A stretch of 64,000 nucleotides of DNA from Planctomycetota bacterium (GTDB lineage Bacteria > Planctomycetota > Planctomycetia > Pirellulales > Lacipirellulaceae), in the NCBI GenBank assembly GCA_029259915.1, contig JAJDED010000050.1, positions 113,838 through 177,837 on the forward strand, in the 5' to 3' direction. The first letter of the stretch is position 1. Each line of letters opens with the position of its first letter. A program made the translations under genes and the position numbers. A model generated the notes under the pieces. That model saw only the letters and a list, made by a program, of their open reading frames with translations. It was not told the origin of the DNA and did no database searches. Of this stretch, positions 38,542-46,245 are shown one piece after another.

Positions 38542-40599
38542 ATGCGTCGCTACTTCTCAGGCTCGTCGCTAGCTCATTCGTTGAGACGCCCAAGATTTGA
38601 AAGGCTTGAACAGCGTCAAATGCTCACGGTCACCGTCGACACGCTCATCGACGAAGCAGACGGCAGCATCATCGATGGTGATATCTCACTCCGTGATGCC
38701 ATCGCCAACGCACCTGCCGGCGAGACGATCGATTTTTCTGTGACAGGAACGATCAATCTCACACTTGGGCAGCTTGTCATCTTCAAGGATCTGACGATCA
38801 GTGGTCCTGGCTCTGGACAACTAACGATCGACGCTGCTGGTAATGATGCCACTCCCGGCACTCCTGATGGGATGGGTACCCGCATCTTTCTGATAAACGA
38901 TTTTGATTCGGGCAATGACCTCAACGTCGCAATTGGTGGAGTGACCTTGCAAAATGGAGATACCAGTGCGCCTGGAGGCGCTATCTACAATCGGGAGAAC
39001 CTCAGCATCTCAAACTCTGTGCTTAGCGGAAACACGTCTAACAATTCGGGTGGTGCACTGTTTTCCGATGGTGCTGCACTGGCAATTGCATCGTCAACGA
39101 TTGACCAAAACACGGCGAAGAACGGAGGTGGCGGTGTCTCTGCACGTCAGTTTCTGTCACTCACTTTGTCAAACTCAACAATAAGTAACAATATGACAAC
39201 TGGAGATTTTTATTCAGGTGGAGGTATTGATGCCCAGTCCCCGCAGTCCAATGCCGTTATTGCCGTCTCCGACAGTACGATCAGTTCCAATACATCTAAC
39301 AGAGACGACGGGGGTGGCCTCTATTTCGATGTCTCTGCTTCAACTCAGGTCAGCATTACAAACACTACAATTGCACTCAATTCGGCAGGTAGCAGCAGTT
39401 CGGACGAAGGAGGGGGAACGTATATCAGAAATGGGACAGTTTCTATCGAAGCCTCTCGCATAACAGGTAACAGCGCAGGTGCATTTGGAGGAGGAGCTTT
39501 CCTGGCCAGTGCTACAGCATTCATAAACGATTCAACTATTGATGCAAATGAATCACAATATTTTATCGGTGATGGACTTTGGTCATCTGGTACGACTACC
39601 ATTACCAATTCGACGATAAGTGGCAACCTTGGTACAGGAGTAGTTTTCAATAATTCATCTTCAAGTATTCTCCACAGTACAATTGTTGACAACACCGGCA
39701 CCGGCGTTTTCTTTGGAACACCCTCCGACACAACAATCCAGGGAACTGTAGCTAATTCAATCATTGCACGGAATGGAACTGATGTTTGGGGGACAATTCG
39801 GTCCGATTACAACCTGATTGAAGCAGTGGGAAGTGCTACTCTAGTGGGAGTTGGCAACATTTTGGGAGTTGACCCGCTGCTCGGCCCACTGCAAGACAAC
39901 GGAGGCCCGACCCCTACACACGAGCTACTCACGGGCAGCCCTGCCATTGATGCAGGTGATCCTGCTGCGGTCGCCAATTTGAATGGCGTGCCGGAATTTG
40001 ATCAGCGTGGCACGGGTTTCCCTCGCGTAGAGGATGGTGATAGTTCGGATGGCCCGAGAATCGACATTGGTGCTTTTGAAGTGGCTTCGGTTCTCCCTTC
40101 TCCTTCGGCCGATTTTGATCTGGACGGTGACATCGACGGATTCGACTTTTTGGCCTGGCAGCGTGGGAACGGTACCCCAATGCCACTCGCTACCAAAGCT
40201 GATGGCGATGCCGACAACGACACCGATGTTGATGTGAATGATATTGCCGTGTGGCAGGCAACGTATGGCTTCCAGGGTCCGCCACCCGTCAACGCCTTAT
40301 TCGCTGATCACAACAACCAAGAATCTGCGCTAGCCACGGCACAACTAAGCCCCCAACTCGTTGACCTGGCATTGACAACAAGCGAGCCGATATCGACAGT
40401 TAGCGACCGCGAATCGAACCTCCTCGTGGAAGAAGCGTTTTCTGAGTACGCACTGACTGAAACTCCAAATCGGCAATACATCAGTGCAGAGCTTTCCGAG
40501 AATGACGTTTCTGATCTGTCCATTTCAGAAAATAGCGAAGACGAGAGCGAAGCCGAGGAAGCTTCCTTAGAAAATGAGTTGTTCCCTGCGATCTTGTGA
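38542..40599 (+). CDS. Surface protein with parallel beta-helix and dockerin-like repeats, 685 aa
   Basis: A cargo gene for a cell-surface protein. The ATG at 38542 (GGAGG eight bases upstream) places 'RPRFERLEQRQMLT', the planctomycete LEPR-x-LL type export motif, at the N-terminus. A long right-handed beta-helix follows, with repeats like 'NSTISNNMTTGDFYSGGGID' and 'SDSTISSNTSNRDDGGGLYF', as in polymorphic outer-membrane proteins. 'GSPAIDAGDPA' and 'RGTGFPRVEDGDSSDGPRID' end the helix; 'ADFDLDGDIDGFDFLAWQRG' and a second calcium loop form a dockerin-like pair. The acidic C-terminus lacks PEP-CTERM. The region upstream to 38401 is also open in frame. Confidence 0.83.
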   Translation: MRRYFSGSSLAHSLRRPRFERLEQRQMLTVTVDTLIDEADGSIIDGDISLRDAIANAPAGETIDFSVTGTINLTLGQLVIFKDLTISGPGSGQLTIDAAGNDATPGTPDGMGTRIFLINDFDSGNDLNVAIGGVTLQNGDTSAPGGAIYNRENLSISNSVLSGNTSNNSGGALFSDGAALAIASSTIDQNTAKNGGGGVSARQFLSLTLSNSTISNNMTTGDFYSGGGIDAQSPQSNAVIAVSDSTISSNTSNRDDGGGLYFDVSASTQVSITNTTIALNSAGSSSSDEGGGTYIRNGTVSIEASRITGNSAGAFGGGAFLASATAFINDSTIDANESQYFIGDGLWSSGTTTITNSTISGNLGTGVVFNNSSSSILHSTIVDNTGTGVFFGTPSDTTIQGTVANSIIARNGTDVWGTIRSDYNLIEAVGSATLVGVGNILGVDPLLGPLQDNGGPTPTHELLTGSPAIDAGDPAAVANLNGVPEFDQRGTGFPRVEDGDSSDGPRIDIGAFEVASVLPSPSADFDLDGDIDGFDFLAWQRGNGTPMPLATKADGDADNDTDVDVNDIAVWQATYGFQGPPPVNALFADHNNQESALATAQLSPQLVDLALTTSEPISTVSDRESNLLVEEAFSEYALTETPNRQYISAELSENDVSDLSISENSEDESEAEEASLENELFPAIL

Positions 40600-40860
40600 C
40601 CAGTGTGGAAGCCAATACCAATCGGTGCAACGATCTTAATTCTGATCCGCTCGACAGCAATTTAGCCCCGCAGAGTCCAGTGCCATAAACTGCCACGTAA
40701 GCTTCCCACTGCTCAACCCGGATGGAGAAATAGAAGCCTGGGTCGTAGTGATTCCCGAGCCATCATCTGGCATACTTTTTTTGGGTATATTCACCTGGCA
40801 TTGGACAAAACACCGCTGTAAATTGCGTGCGGGCTAGCTAGCTCAGCACATCTTCCTGAG
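40600..40860. other. Non-coding spacer before the phased ATTGCCC array
   Basis: About 250 bases downstream of the beta-helix gene. No gene, RNA or terminator with a T-run was recognised. It leads into the ATTGCCC repeats upstream of the YHYH gene. Confidence 0.4.
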
Positions 40861-40920
40861 ATTGCCCCCAGATTGCCCTGGGATCTTCACCACATTGCCC
40901 TGAGATTGCCCCACATTGCA
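40855..40920. repeat. Helically phased ATTGCCC repeats
   Basis: ATTGCCC begins at 40861, 40872, 40894 and 40905, all multiples of 11 bases apart, with degenerate copies at 40883 and about 40915. The 14-mer CCTGAGATTGCCCC occurs at 40855 and 40899. The array ends about 65 bases before the YHYH gene and may be an operator where a protein binds one face of the helix, or an iteron set. Confidence 0.65.
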
Positions 40921-40986
40921 AATGCAGCTCAGTCGGCAATAATGAGCTTCTACTGACCGTTCATTCGCTCCGGGGAGGATAGTGCT

Positions 40987-41715
40987 ATGATCCGTTGGAC
41001 TCTTCTAGCGTCTTGTATTGCGTTATTGTTGGGGACTACTTCGACGGTTCCGGTTTACTCTCACGGTGGCGGCCTTGACGCCAATGGTGGTCACCATGAC
41101 CGCAAGGCGGGCACCTATCACTACCACCGCCGAAAAAGCACCCCTAGCAACACTAGTAGCGCCTTCACTCCCACACCGATAGTTACACCGAAACCAGCAC
41201 CTAAGAAGGAAGTCACGCCCCAAAAACCAAAAGGGCGAATCTGGAGTGGACGTGATGGCGAGAGATTGGCCAAAGGCGTTCCGACTGAGTTCAACGAAGC
41301 ATCTTGCACAATCACAATAAACGATGGCGTTCACTCCGATCAGAATATCTCGCTAACTAGCCTATCCGTATTGGATCAAGCTTTCACACTGGACGGATTT
41401 AAGAAACACTCGGCCTACAACTCACAACTGCTGAAGTGGACAAGCAAGGGCGGCTCGCATCATATATTTGCTACTCCGTTGGTGGTCGATGACGAATCGG
41501 TGCGTTTACTCAAATCTGACGGCCGGATTATCGACGTGAACCTTGCGCGTCTCGACGAATTGAGCCGTCATCTAGCGCGTGAGCTTCAGCGAGTTGGCTT
41601 GAGTGCGAAGGCTATGATCGATGCGATTGAACCAAACCCGTTTGAGGGTGGTACACCAACAGATTCAGAGGGCTTTTCTAGCAGTGACTTGTCTACTACG
41701 GCTACGGTTCAATGA
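40987..41715 (+). CDS. Exported YHYH / SHD1-domain protein, 242 aa
   Basis: An exported cargo protein. The signal peptide (1-25) ends 'TVPVYSHGG'. Right after it comes 'GLDANGGHHDRKAGTYHYHR', the short His-rich YHYH-type motif seen in secreted bacterial proteins and likely to bind metal. A proline-rich linker (about 50-85) follows. The C-terminal half contains 'RLLKSDGRIIDVNLARLDEL', which fits the SLA1-homology domain 1 (SHD1), frequent in planctomycetes. Function is unknown. GGGGAGGA precedes the ATG. It stands downstream of the phased ATTGCCC array. Confidence 0.8.
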   Translation: MIRWTLLASCIALLLGTTSTVPVYSHGGGLDANGGHHDRKAGTYHYHRRKSTPSNTSSAFTPTPIVTPKPAPKKEVTPQKPKGRIWSGRDGERLAKGVPTEFNEASCTITINDGVHSDQNISLTSLSVLDQAFTLDGFKKHSAYNSQLLKWTSKGGSHHIFATPLVVDDESVRLLKSDGRIIDVNLARLDELSRHLARELQRVGLSAKAMIDAIEPNPFEGGTPTDSEGFSSSDLSTTATVQ

Positions 41716-41721
41716 CTAGCC

Positions 41722-41946
41722 TCACACGTCGCCACTCCCTTCACACCGAAGCCGTTGTTGCTGTAGCAAGTATTTCCGTTCCATATCAGCCACGTACCGA
41801 CCTGCTTGTTTTAGTGATTCAGCCTCAGTCGCACCGAAGAAAGTGGCAACTCGGTTGTGCCACTCCAGTGTGCACATCCAGCTGATCGCGACGTTCTTTG
41901 TGCTGACGGTGTAGCCCTTTTCTTCCAGTTCATCGCGCTGGTACAT
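41722..41946 (-). CDS. Small protein of unknown function, 74 aa
   Basis: No family recognised. It is supported by TAGGAG eight bases before the ATG at 41946 and by ordinary composition. It is soluble, with 'ISWMCTLEWHNRVATFFGAT' and a basic helical C-terminus ('DMERKYLLQQQRLRCEG'). It converges on the YHYH gene with a 6-base gap. The region to the right, up to the divergent SRAP gene, is 140 bases and would hold both promoters. Confidence 0.55.
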   Translation of the reverse strand: MYQRDELEEKGYTVSTKNVAISWMCTLEWHNRVATFFGATEAESLKQAGRYVADMERKYLLQQQRLRCEGSGDV

Positions 41947-42087
41947 GCCCGGCTCCTAAAGTTCAAATAGCTGGGAGTTTATCTATACATTCGTACATAT
42001 CAAGCAAGACAGCAGATTGTGTGCTTTTCCAATCAGCTTGCACACCCGCTTCTTGTTTGTTTGCATTAAACTGGCAAGAATCTGACC

Positions 42088-42714
42088 ATGTGCCACCACT
42101 TCAAACTCGTTGCGATGGTCGACGATCTTTGGATAGCTTTTAAGTCGTTCATGGACAGCTGCCCGCAGACAATACCTACGGGTAGCTTCTACCCAACGAA
42201 TCCGCTTCCAGTGATTCGGCAAAGTGACGATGGCAAGGGTGAACTTGTGCCAATGGAATGGGGATTGTTGCCGTCATGGTGGAAGCCTCCTGCAAAATCG
42301 AAGTCGCGCAAAGTGTTTCAGCGGCGCTGCTTCAATGCTCGGTGCGAAACCATTGACGAAAAGCCGTCTTACCGTGAAGCGTTCAAACGTCGACGTTGTC
42401 TAGTCCCGGCGTCGCACTTCGAGGAAAAGGGTCACTACTTCTCGCTTCCTGGTAACAAGCTGTTCGCGTTTGCCGGGTTGTGGGAGTCATGGCAGAGCGA
42501 AGACGAATCGGTTCTTAGCTGCACAATTCTGACGACTGATCCGAACGCTGAGGTTCGTTCTGTCGGTCATCCTAGAATGCCGATCGTGCTACGGAATGAC
42601 GACGACTATTCGTTGTGGATGAACTCTGATATTGATTCGCGTGAGCCGTTGGCGGAGTTGATGCGGCCGTTCGAGGATGGTTTGCTTGAAATTGTGCCGA
42701 TAAATGGAGCGTAA
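42088..42714 (+). CDS. SRAP-domain protein (HMCES/YedK type), 208 aa
   Basis: An SRAP protein, which binds abasic sites in single-stranded DNA and forms a protective thiazolidine crosslink through its N-terminal Cys. Cys2 directly follows the Met (MCHHFK), as required. 'MEWGLLPSWW' (W-G-L-x-P-x-W), 'FNARCETIDEKPSYREAF' (N-A-R-x-E-T), 'RRRCLVPASHFEE' and 'VGHPRMPIVL' (catalytic His, R-M-P) are all present and in order. Cellular homologues are housekeeping or SOS-linked; this one is mobile-element cargo and is followed by two coupled membrane-protein genes (gap of 4 bases). Confidence 0.92.
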   Translation: MCHHFKLVAMVDDLWIAFKSFMDSCPQTIPTGSFYPTNPLPVIRQSDDGKGELVPMEWGLLPSWWKPPAKSKSRKVFQRRCFNARCETIDEKPSYREAFKRRRCLVPASHFEEKGHYFSLPGNKLFAFAGLWESWQSEDESVLSCTILTTDPNAEVRSVGHPRMPIVLRNDDDYSLWMNSDIDSREPLAELMRPFEDGLLEIVPINGA

Positions 42715-42718
42715 AATT

Positions 42719-42862
42719 ATGCCTATCACCGAAGTTCCGCAGGTTATCGTTGAGTGGGTAAAATCACACCCAATACTTGCAGCAGTATCTGCAGTCATCT
42801 TGCTAGGCGTAATCGTTGCCTTTGCAGTTCGATACGGGAATCTTCGCGGTCGATGGCCATAA
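42719..42862 (+). CDS. Small single-span membrane protein, 47 aa
   Basis: A short reading frame between the SRAP gene (4-base gap) and the next membrane gene (TAATG overlap). The protein has one hydrophobic helix ('HPILAAVSAVILLGVIVAFA') and a basic C-terminus ('RYGNLRGRWP'), so it is probably an inner-membrane peptide with its C-terminus in the cytoplasm. No family is recognised. The tight spacing on both sides is the main evidence that it is real. Confidence 0.62.
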   Translation: MPITEVPQVIVEWVKSHPILAAVSAVILLGVIVAFAVRYGNLRGRWP

Positions 42863-43224
42863 TGAAAAAGGGCCACCGGGAGTCAAGATTGGCCCATCTT
42901 CCTGAGATCACGAACACGAATGCCCCCATGCCCCACCTCATCGCCTACGCCTGGCTCGCCACGATCATTGTCACGATCGCTGTAGCTGCCGGCCGCGACA
43001 TTCCAATCCTGAACGCCTTCGGCTTAATCAACAGCCGACCTGGCTTCTGTAGCTCGCTGGTCGTGCTAGCCATCGTCTGTGTGCTCGCGGCTATGCAACT
43101 CTACTCGGAGTCGCTACTTTTCGGCCAACAACCCATGACTTGGGCTATGCTGATTATGCTGATCTACGCTTGGTGCTGTATCGGCTACCAGCTACGAATA
43201 AACAAGAAGCAAAGACAAGAGTAA
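42862..43224 (+). CDS. Multi-span membrane protein, 120 aa
   Basis: The ATG at 42862 overlaps the preceding stop (TAATG), which implies translational coupling; a start at 42928 is also possible. Three hydrophobic helices are visible ('LIAYAWLATIIVTIAVAAG', 'SSLVVLAIVCVLAAMQLY', 'MTWAMLIMLIYAWCCIGYQL') with a basic tail (RINKKQRQE). No family recognised. It completes an SRAP-small TM-TM cassette. Its 3' end overlaps the convergent endonuclease gene by 71 bases. Confidence 0.65.
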   Translation: MKKGHRESRLAHLPEITNTNAPMPHLIAYAWLATIIVTIAVAAGRDIPILNAFGLINSRPGFCSSLVVLAIVCVLAAMQLYSESLLFGQQPMTWAMLIMLIYAWCCIGYQLRINKKQRQE

Positions 43225-44992
43225 GAGAACTCGGCTCGGGAACACTTGCCAAGCCTGACAATGGCGGCACACCGTACTGCGACTGCCAAATAGCCAGGTC
43301 TGCAGCATCCACAGCCCCGCTGTTATTGGCATCACCTTGTGCTAGTCCGCCGGGACTGCCGTTACCTCGTTGCCAGATCAAGAAGTCGACCCCATCGACG
43401 TCCCCATCACCATCGAAGTCAGCATTGTCGGAACCTGCCGTCACTTCGCCCGAAAGCATGAGTGTAAGGTCGCCAAGGCCGATGGCACCGTCAACATCCT
43501 CATCGGAAAAGCTGAGGGTATAGGTTGCCGAAAACATCCCAGCGACCGCGGTGTCGAGTGTGGCAGTGAAAGCACTACTCAGCCCAGCATCCAAATTAGA
43601 GAACGTGGCCAAGTCGGTTGTCAGAGTGCCGGTATCACCACTCCCCAAGATGCCATCTAAATCGAGTGCTGCGGTGAAGCTTGCTGTATCTTCAAGATTG
43701 AAGATATCGAAATTAAAAGTCGGATCGGTGGCTCCTAGAGCAACACTTCCAAAGTCGAAGTTTAGTACGTTCTGGTCAGCAACACCATTAAAAGATGGGT
43801 CGGCATGATCGAGAACGTCGAGTGTTACGGTAAGTACGTCGTTGGCATCACTATCGCCCATTCCCGCCCCGGCACCTGTTGTGATGTCCAGATTGTCGAT
43901 AGTCACTGTACCACTACGCAGACCGGCTGTGCCTGTACTAGTGCTGAGTCCCACGTCAAACGAAGTTGAATCGACCCCGCCTGTACTGAATGCGTTATAG
44001 CGTCCAGAAACGGTGCTAGTGGCGTCTCCCGCCGCCGTCACTTCATAGTAAGTTCCATTGTTTCCGAGCTTATCGATAGTCACCGATTGGCTAGCAGGGA
44101 CCGCCCCACCGACTAACACGCGCCCCAGGTCAACCGTAGCGGAAGTAGAGCCATCACCAGCGATTGCTGCCCCGTTAATCGCTATTTGACTGTCATTGTT
44201 CTGATCGACGAAAACAGACCACACGAATTCAGGTCGGTCAATGAATGGATTGCGATTGAATTGGTAGCTGTCGTAGATGACATCATTGCGGCGTAGCTCA
44301 AAGTCGTCGGGAACTGCTTCGTAGTGCCACTCAATCAAACGATCTAATGTGCCTAGGGTGTTGCTGCCTGTGCCAGGATTGCCATTTACAAGAGTCAGAT
44401 CTACTGTATTTGAGTCAGAACCATCGTACCTCACTTCCATGTAAAACTCTTGCCGTGCGATCATGCCTGCATCTGCATCACCTGGATACCACTTGGTCCC
44501 GCCATCGGAGACCGCACCAAAAGACTGAGCTCCAAACACTCCGCCGAAATTTCTGTTGCCACGCGAGCTATTGATACTCGGATTCGATGGCCGTAACTGG
44601 TGAAGGTCGCTATTGTCTGCACCGGAACTACCCACGCCTAGAGATCGTGGCCAAGTATGTTCACGGTTCCAAGAGGCACCACTATCCCAACCTGGAATGG
44701 AGCCGCCAGGATTGATCACCGAAACATCTAGCGAAACACGGTTGTAAACTAGTAGCATGCGGTCAGGATCACTCGGGTCAACATCGGTATCTTGAAGGAT
44801 GGACCGTGCGTCGCCGTAGGAGCGGATCGTGTGGTTGTCGATGATGTTGTGCAGCTGACCTTGAAGTGTTGCCCCGGTACCAGTTGCAGTGTTGTAATAG
44901 GTCGGCGGCGGGTCGAAAGGACCAGCGAATACTGGGAGGGCAGTTAGAAGACAAACGGTGGTCGCAATGGCGAAGAGTTGTTTATTGTTCAT
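43154..44992 (-). CDS. Secreted endonuclease I with dockerin-like and PEP-CTERM tail, 612 aa
   Basis: A secreted nuclease of the endonuclease I (EndA/NucM) family fused to surface-attachment modules. The ATG at 44992 begins the signal peptide (MNNKQLFAIATTVCLLTALP). 'LLVYNRVSLDVSVINPGG' and 'SWNREHTWPRSLGVGSSGA' hold the catalytic His and metal site; 'DLHQLRPSNPSINSSRGNR' is the second signature. A central region of beta-sandwich repeats (about 290-530), a dockerin-like pair ('ADFDGDGDVDGVDFLIWQRG', 'GDANNSGAVDAADLAIWQ'), and a PEP-CTERM signal (SVPEPSSLTLVFASC, then KRRSA) follow. It is divergent from the S1/P1 nuclease gene. The enzyme cuts DNA and RNA non-specifically in relatives. Confidence 0.9.
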   Translation of the reverse strand: MNNKQLFAIATTVCLLTALPVFAGPFDPPPTYYNTATGTGATLQGQLHNIIDNHTIRSYGDARSILQDTDVDPSDPDRMLLVYNRVSLDVSVINPGGSIPGWDSGASWNREHTWPRSLGVGSSGADNSDLHQLRPSNPSINSSRGNRNFGGVFGAQSFGAVSDGGTKWYPGDADAGMIARQEFYMEVRYDGSDSNTVDLTLVNGNPGTGSNTLGTLDRLIEWHYEAVPDDFELRRNDVIYDSYQFNRNPFIDRPEFVWSVFVDQNNDSQIAINGAAIAGDGSTSATVDLGRVLVGGAVPASQSVTIDKLGNNGTYYEVTAAGDATSTVSGRYNAFSTGGVDSTSFDVGLSTSTGTAGLRSGTVTIDNLDITTGAGAGMGDSDANDVLTVTLDVLDHADPSFNGVADQNVLNFDFGSVALGATDPTFNFDIFNLEDTASFTAALDLDGILGSGDTGTLTTDLATFSNLDAGLSSAFTATLDTAVAGMFSATYTLSFSDEDVDGAIGLGDLTLMLSGEVTAGSDNADFDGDGDVDGVDFLIWQRGNGSPGGLAQGDANNSGAVDAADLAIWQSQYGVPPLSGLASVPEPSSLTLVFASCLFVAGSRYSTKRRSA

Positions 44993-45131
44993 GGTCCGAT
45001 AGTAACACGAACCCGCGGGCTTTGCCATAAATTGTTGGAGTAAGTGCGGATATCACTTAGGGATTTTATCTAGCATCGCGTCATACTTGCCCTTGAATTA
45101 GAATCTGGGCTTCACAGCAGGAGACGATATA

Positions 45132-46172
45132 GTGCGGCAATCAGTTTTGAAAACTTTATTGGCACTCTTTGCATTGTTGTTGTCCAACCCACCAGTCTAT
45201 GCTTGGTCCGAGTCGGGCCATCATCTGATTGCCTTATTGGCGTTTGACCAACTGAAACCTGCTGAGCAAGAACGACTACTCGAAATTCTTGCCGCTCATC
45301 CCCGTTATCGAGAAGACTTTACGCCTCCCGAAAAGATACGCGACGTTGACCGTTGGCGAATCGGAACAGCAGGCTATTGGCCCGACATTGCCCGCAGACA
45401 GCCAAAGTACAATCGCCCGACGTGGCACTATGAACTTGGGGCTACGCTAGTTCTAGGCGATGAATCTCAAGTCAATCTTCCCGAGACCCCAGGGCGGTTG
45501 CCCGACGACGCAACAATGAAAACGCAAGAGCTTTATATTGCTCAAGCGATCGACCTTTGTGTCGGAATTCTTATTTTCCAGAAATCGATCTCATCGGAAT
45601 CGGATAAGGCATTGGCTGTTTGCTGGCTGGCTCACCTCGTAGGCGATGCTCATCAACCATTGCACGCCGGTAGCCTTTATGCCGAGGGATTATTCCCTGA
45701 TGGTGATCGTGGGGCCAACTCGATACCAACTCGCCAGAAAAACAACATGCATGCTCTATGGGATGGGTTACTAGGGGGTAATTACAACGAGGGTTCGATT
45801 GCTCGGCGACTAAGAGAAACTGCTGAGCAGGATTTACTCAAGCAAGCAAAAACTGAAATTGAAAAACGGTCATTACAGTTTCTCGATGAACATGAACGAT
45901 CTGACGCAAGTGCAAGAAAAGCCATATTTACTAACTCAATGCGGGTGCCCCAGTTTTGGCTGCCTGAGACGCGAGAATTGGCCGTTGAGTGGGTATACAC
46001 TTCAGAAGCTCTAGGCCCTATCCATGCAGCCATGAATGAACATACTCAAATACCGACGATAAACTTTTCAGAAGATTACCTGGTTAGGGCTGGTAATCTC
46101 GCCAAGCTACAAGCCGCAATTGCAAGTTATAGACTCGCTTATCTTTGGCGTGCAGCATTGCGTGACCGATAA
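45132..46172 (+). CDS. Secreted S1/P1-type nuclease, 346 aa
   Basis: A zinc-dependent single-strand nuclease/3'-nucleotidase of the S1-P1 family. The GTG at 45132 has AGGAGA upstream. The signal peptide is cleaved after 'NPPVYA', leaving the N-terminal Trp-Ser required as zinc ligand ('WSESGHHLIALLAF'). 'WHYEL' and 'LAHLVGDAHQPLHAGSL' hold further zinc-binding His and Asp, and 'NNMHALWDGLL' the last His-Asp set. It is divergent from the endonuclease I gene with a 139-base spacer that should hold both promoters. Together they could degrade external DNA and RNA and release nucleotides. Confidence 0.93.
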   Translation: MRQSVLKTLLALFALLLSNPPVYAWSESGHHLIALLAFDQLKPAEQERLLEILAAHPRYREDFTPPEKIRDVDRWRIGTAGYWPDIARRQPKYNRPTWHYELGATLVLGDESQVNLPETPGRLPDDATMKTQELYIAQAIDLCVGILIFQKSISSESDKALAVCWLAHLVGDAHQPLHAGSLYAEGLFPDGDRGANSIPTRQKNNMHALWDGLLGGNYNEGSIARRLRETAEQDLLKQAKTEIEKRSLQFLDEHERSDASARKAIFTNSMRVPQFWLPETRELAVEWVYTSEALGPIHAAMNEHTQIPTINFSEDYLVRAGNLAKLQAAIASYRLAYLWRAALRDR

Positions 46173-46245
46173 ACGTGCCACCACTTTCGCTTTAATACTT
46201 CTCAAAGCGAAGGTTGGCGGCTCGCGCTGCAAAATCGAGTGCATC

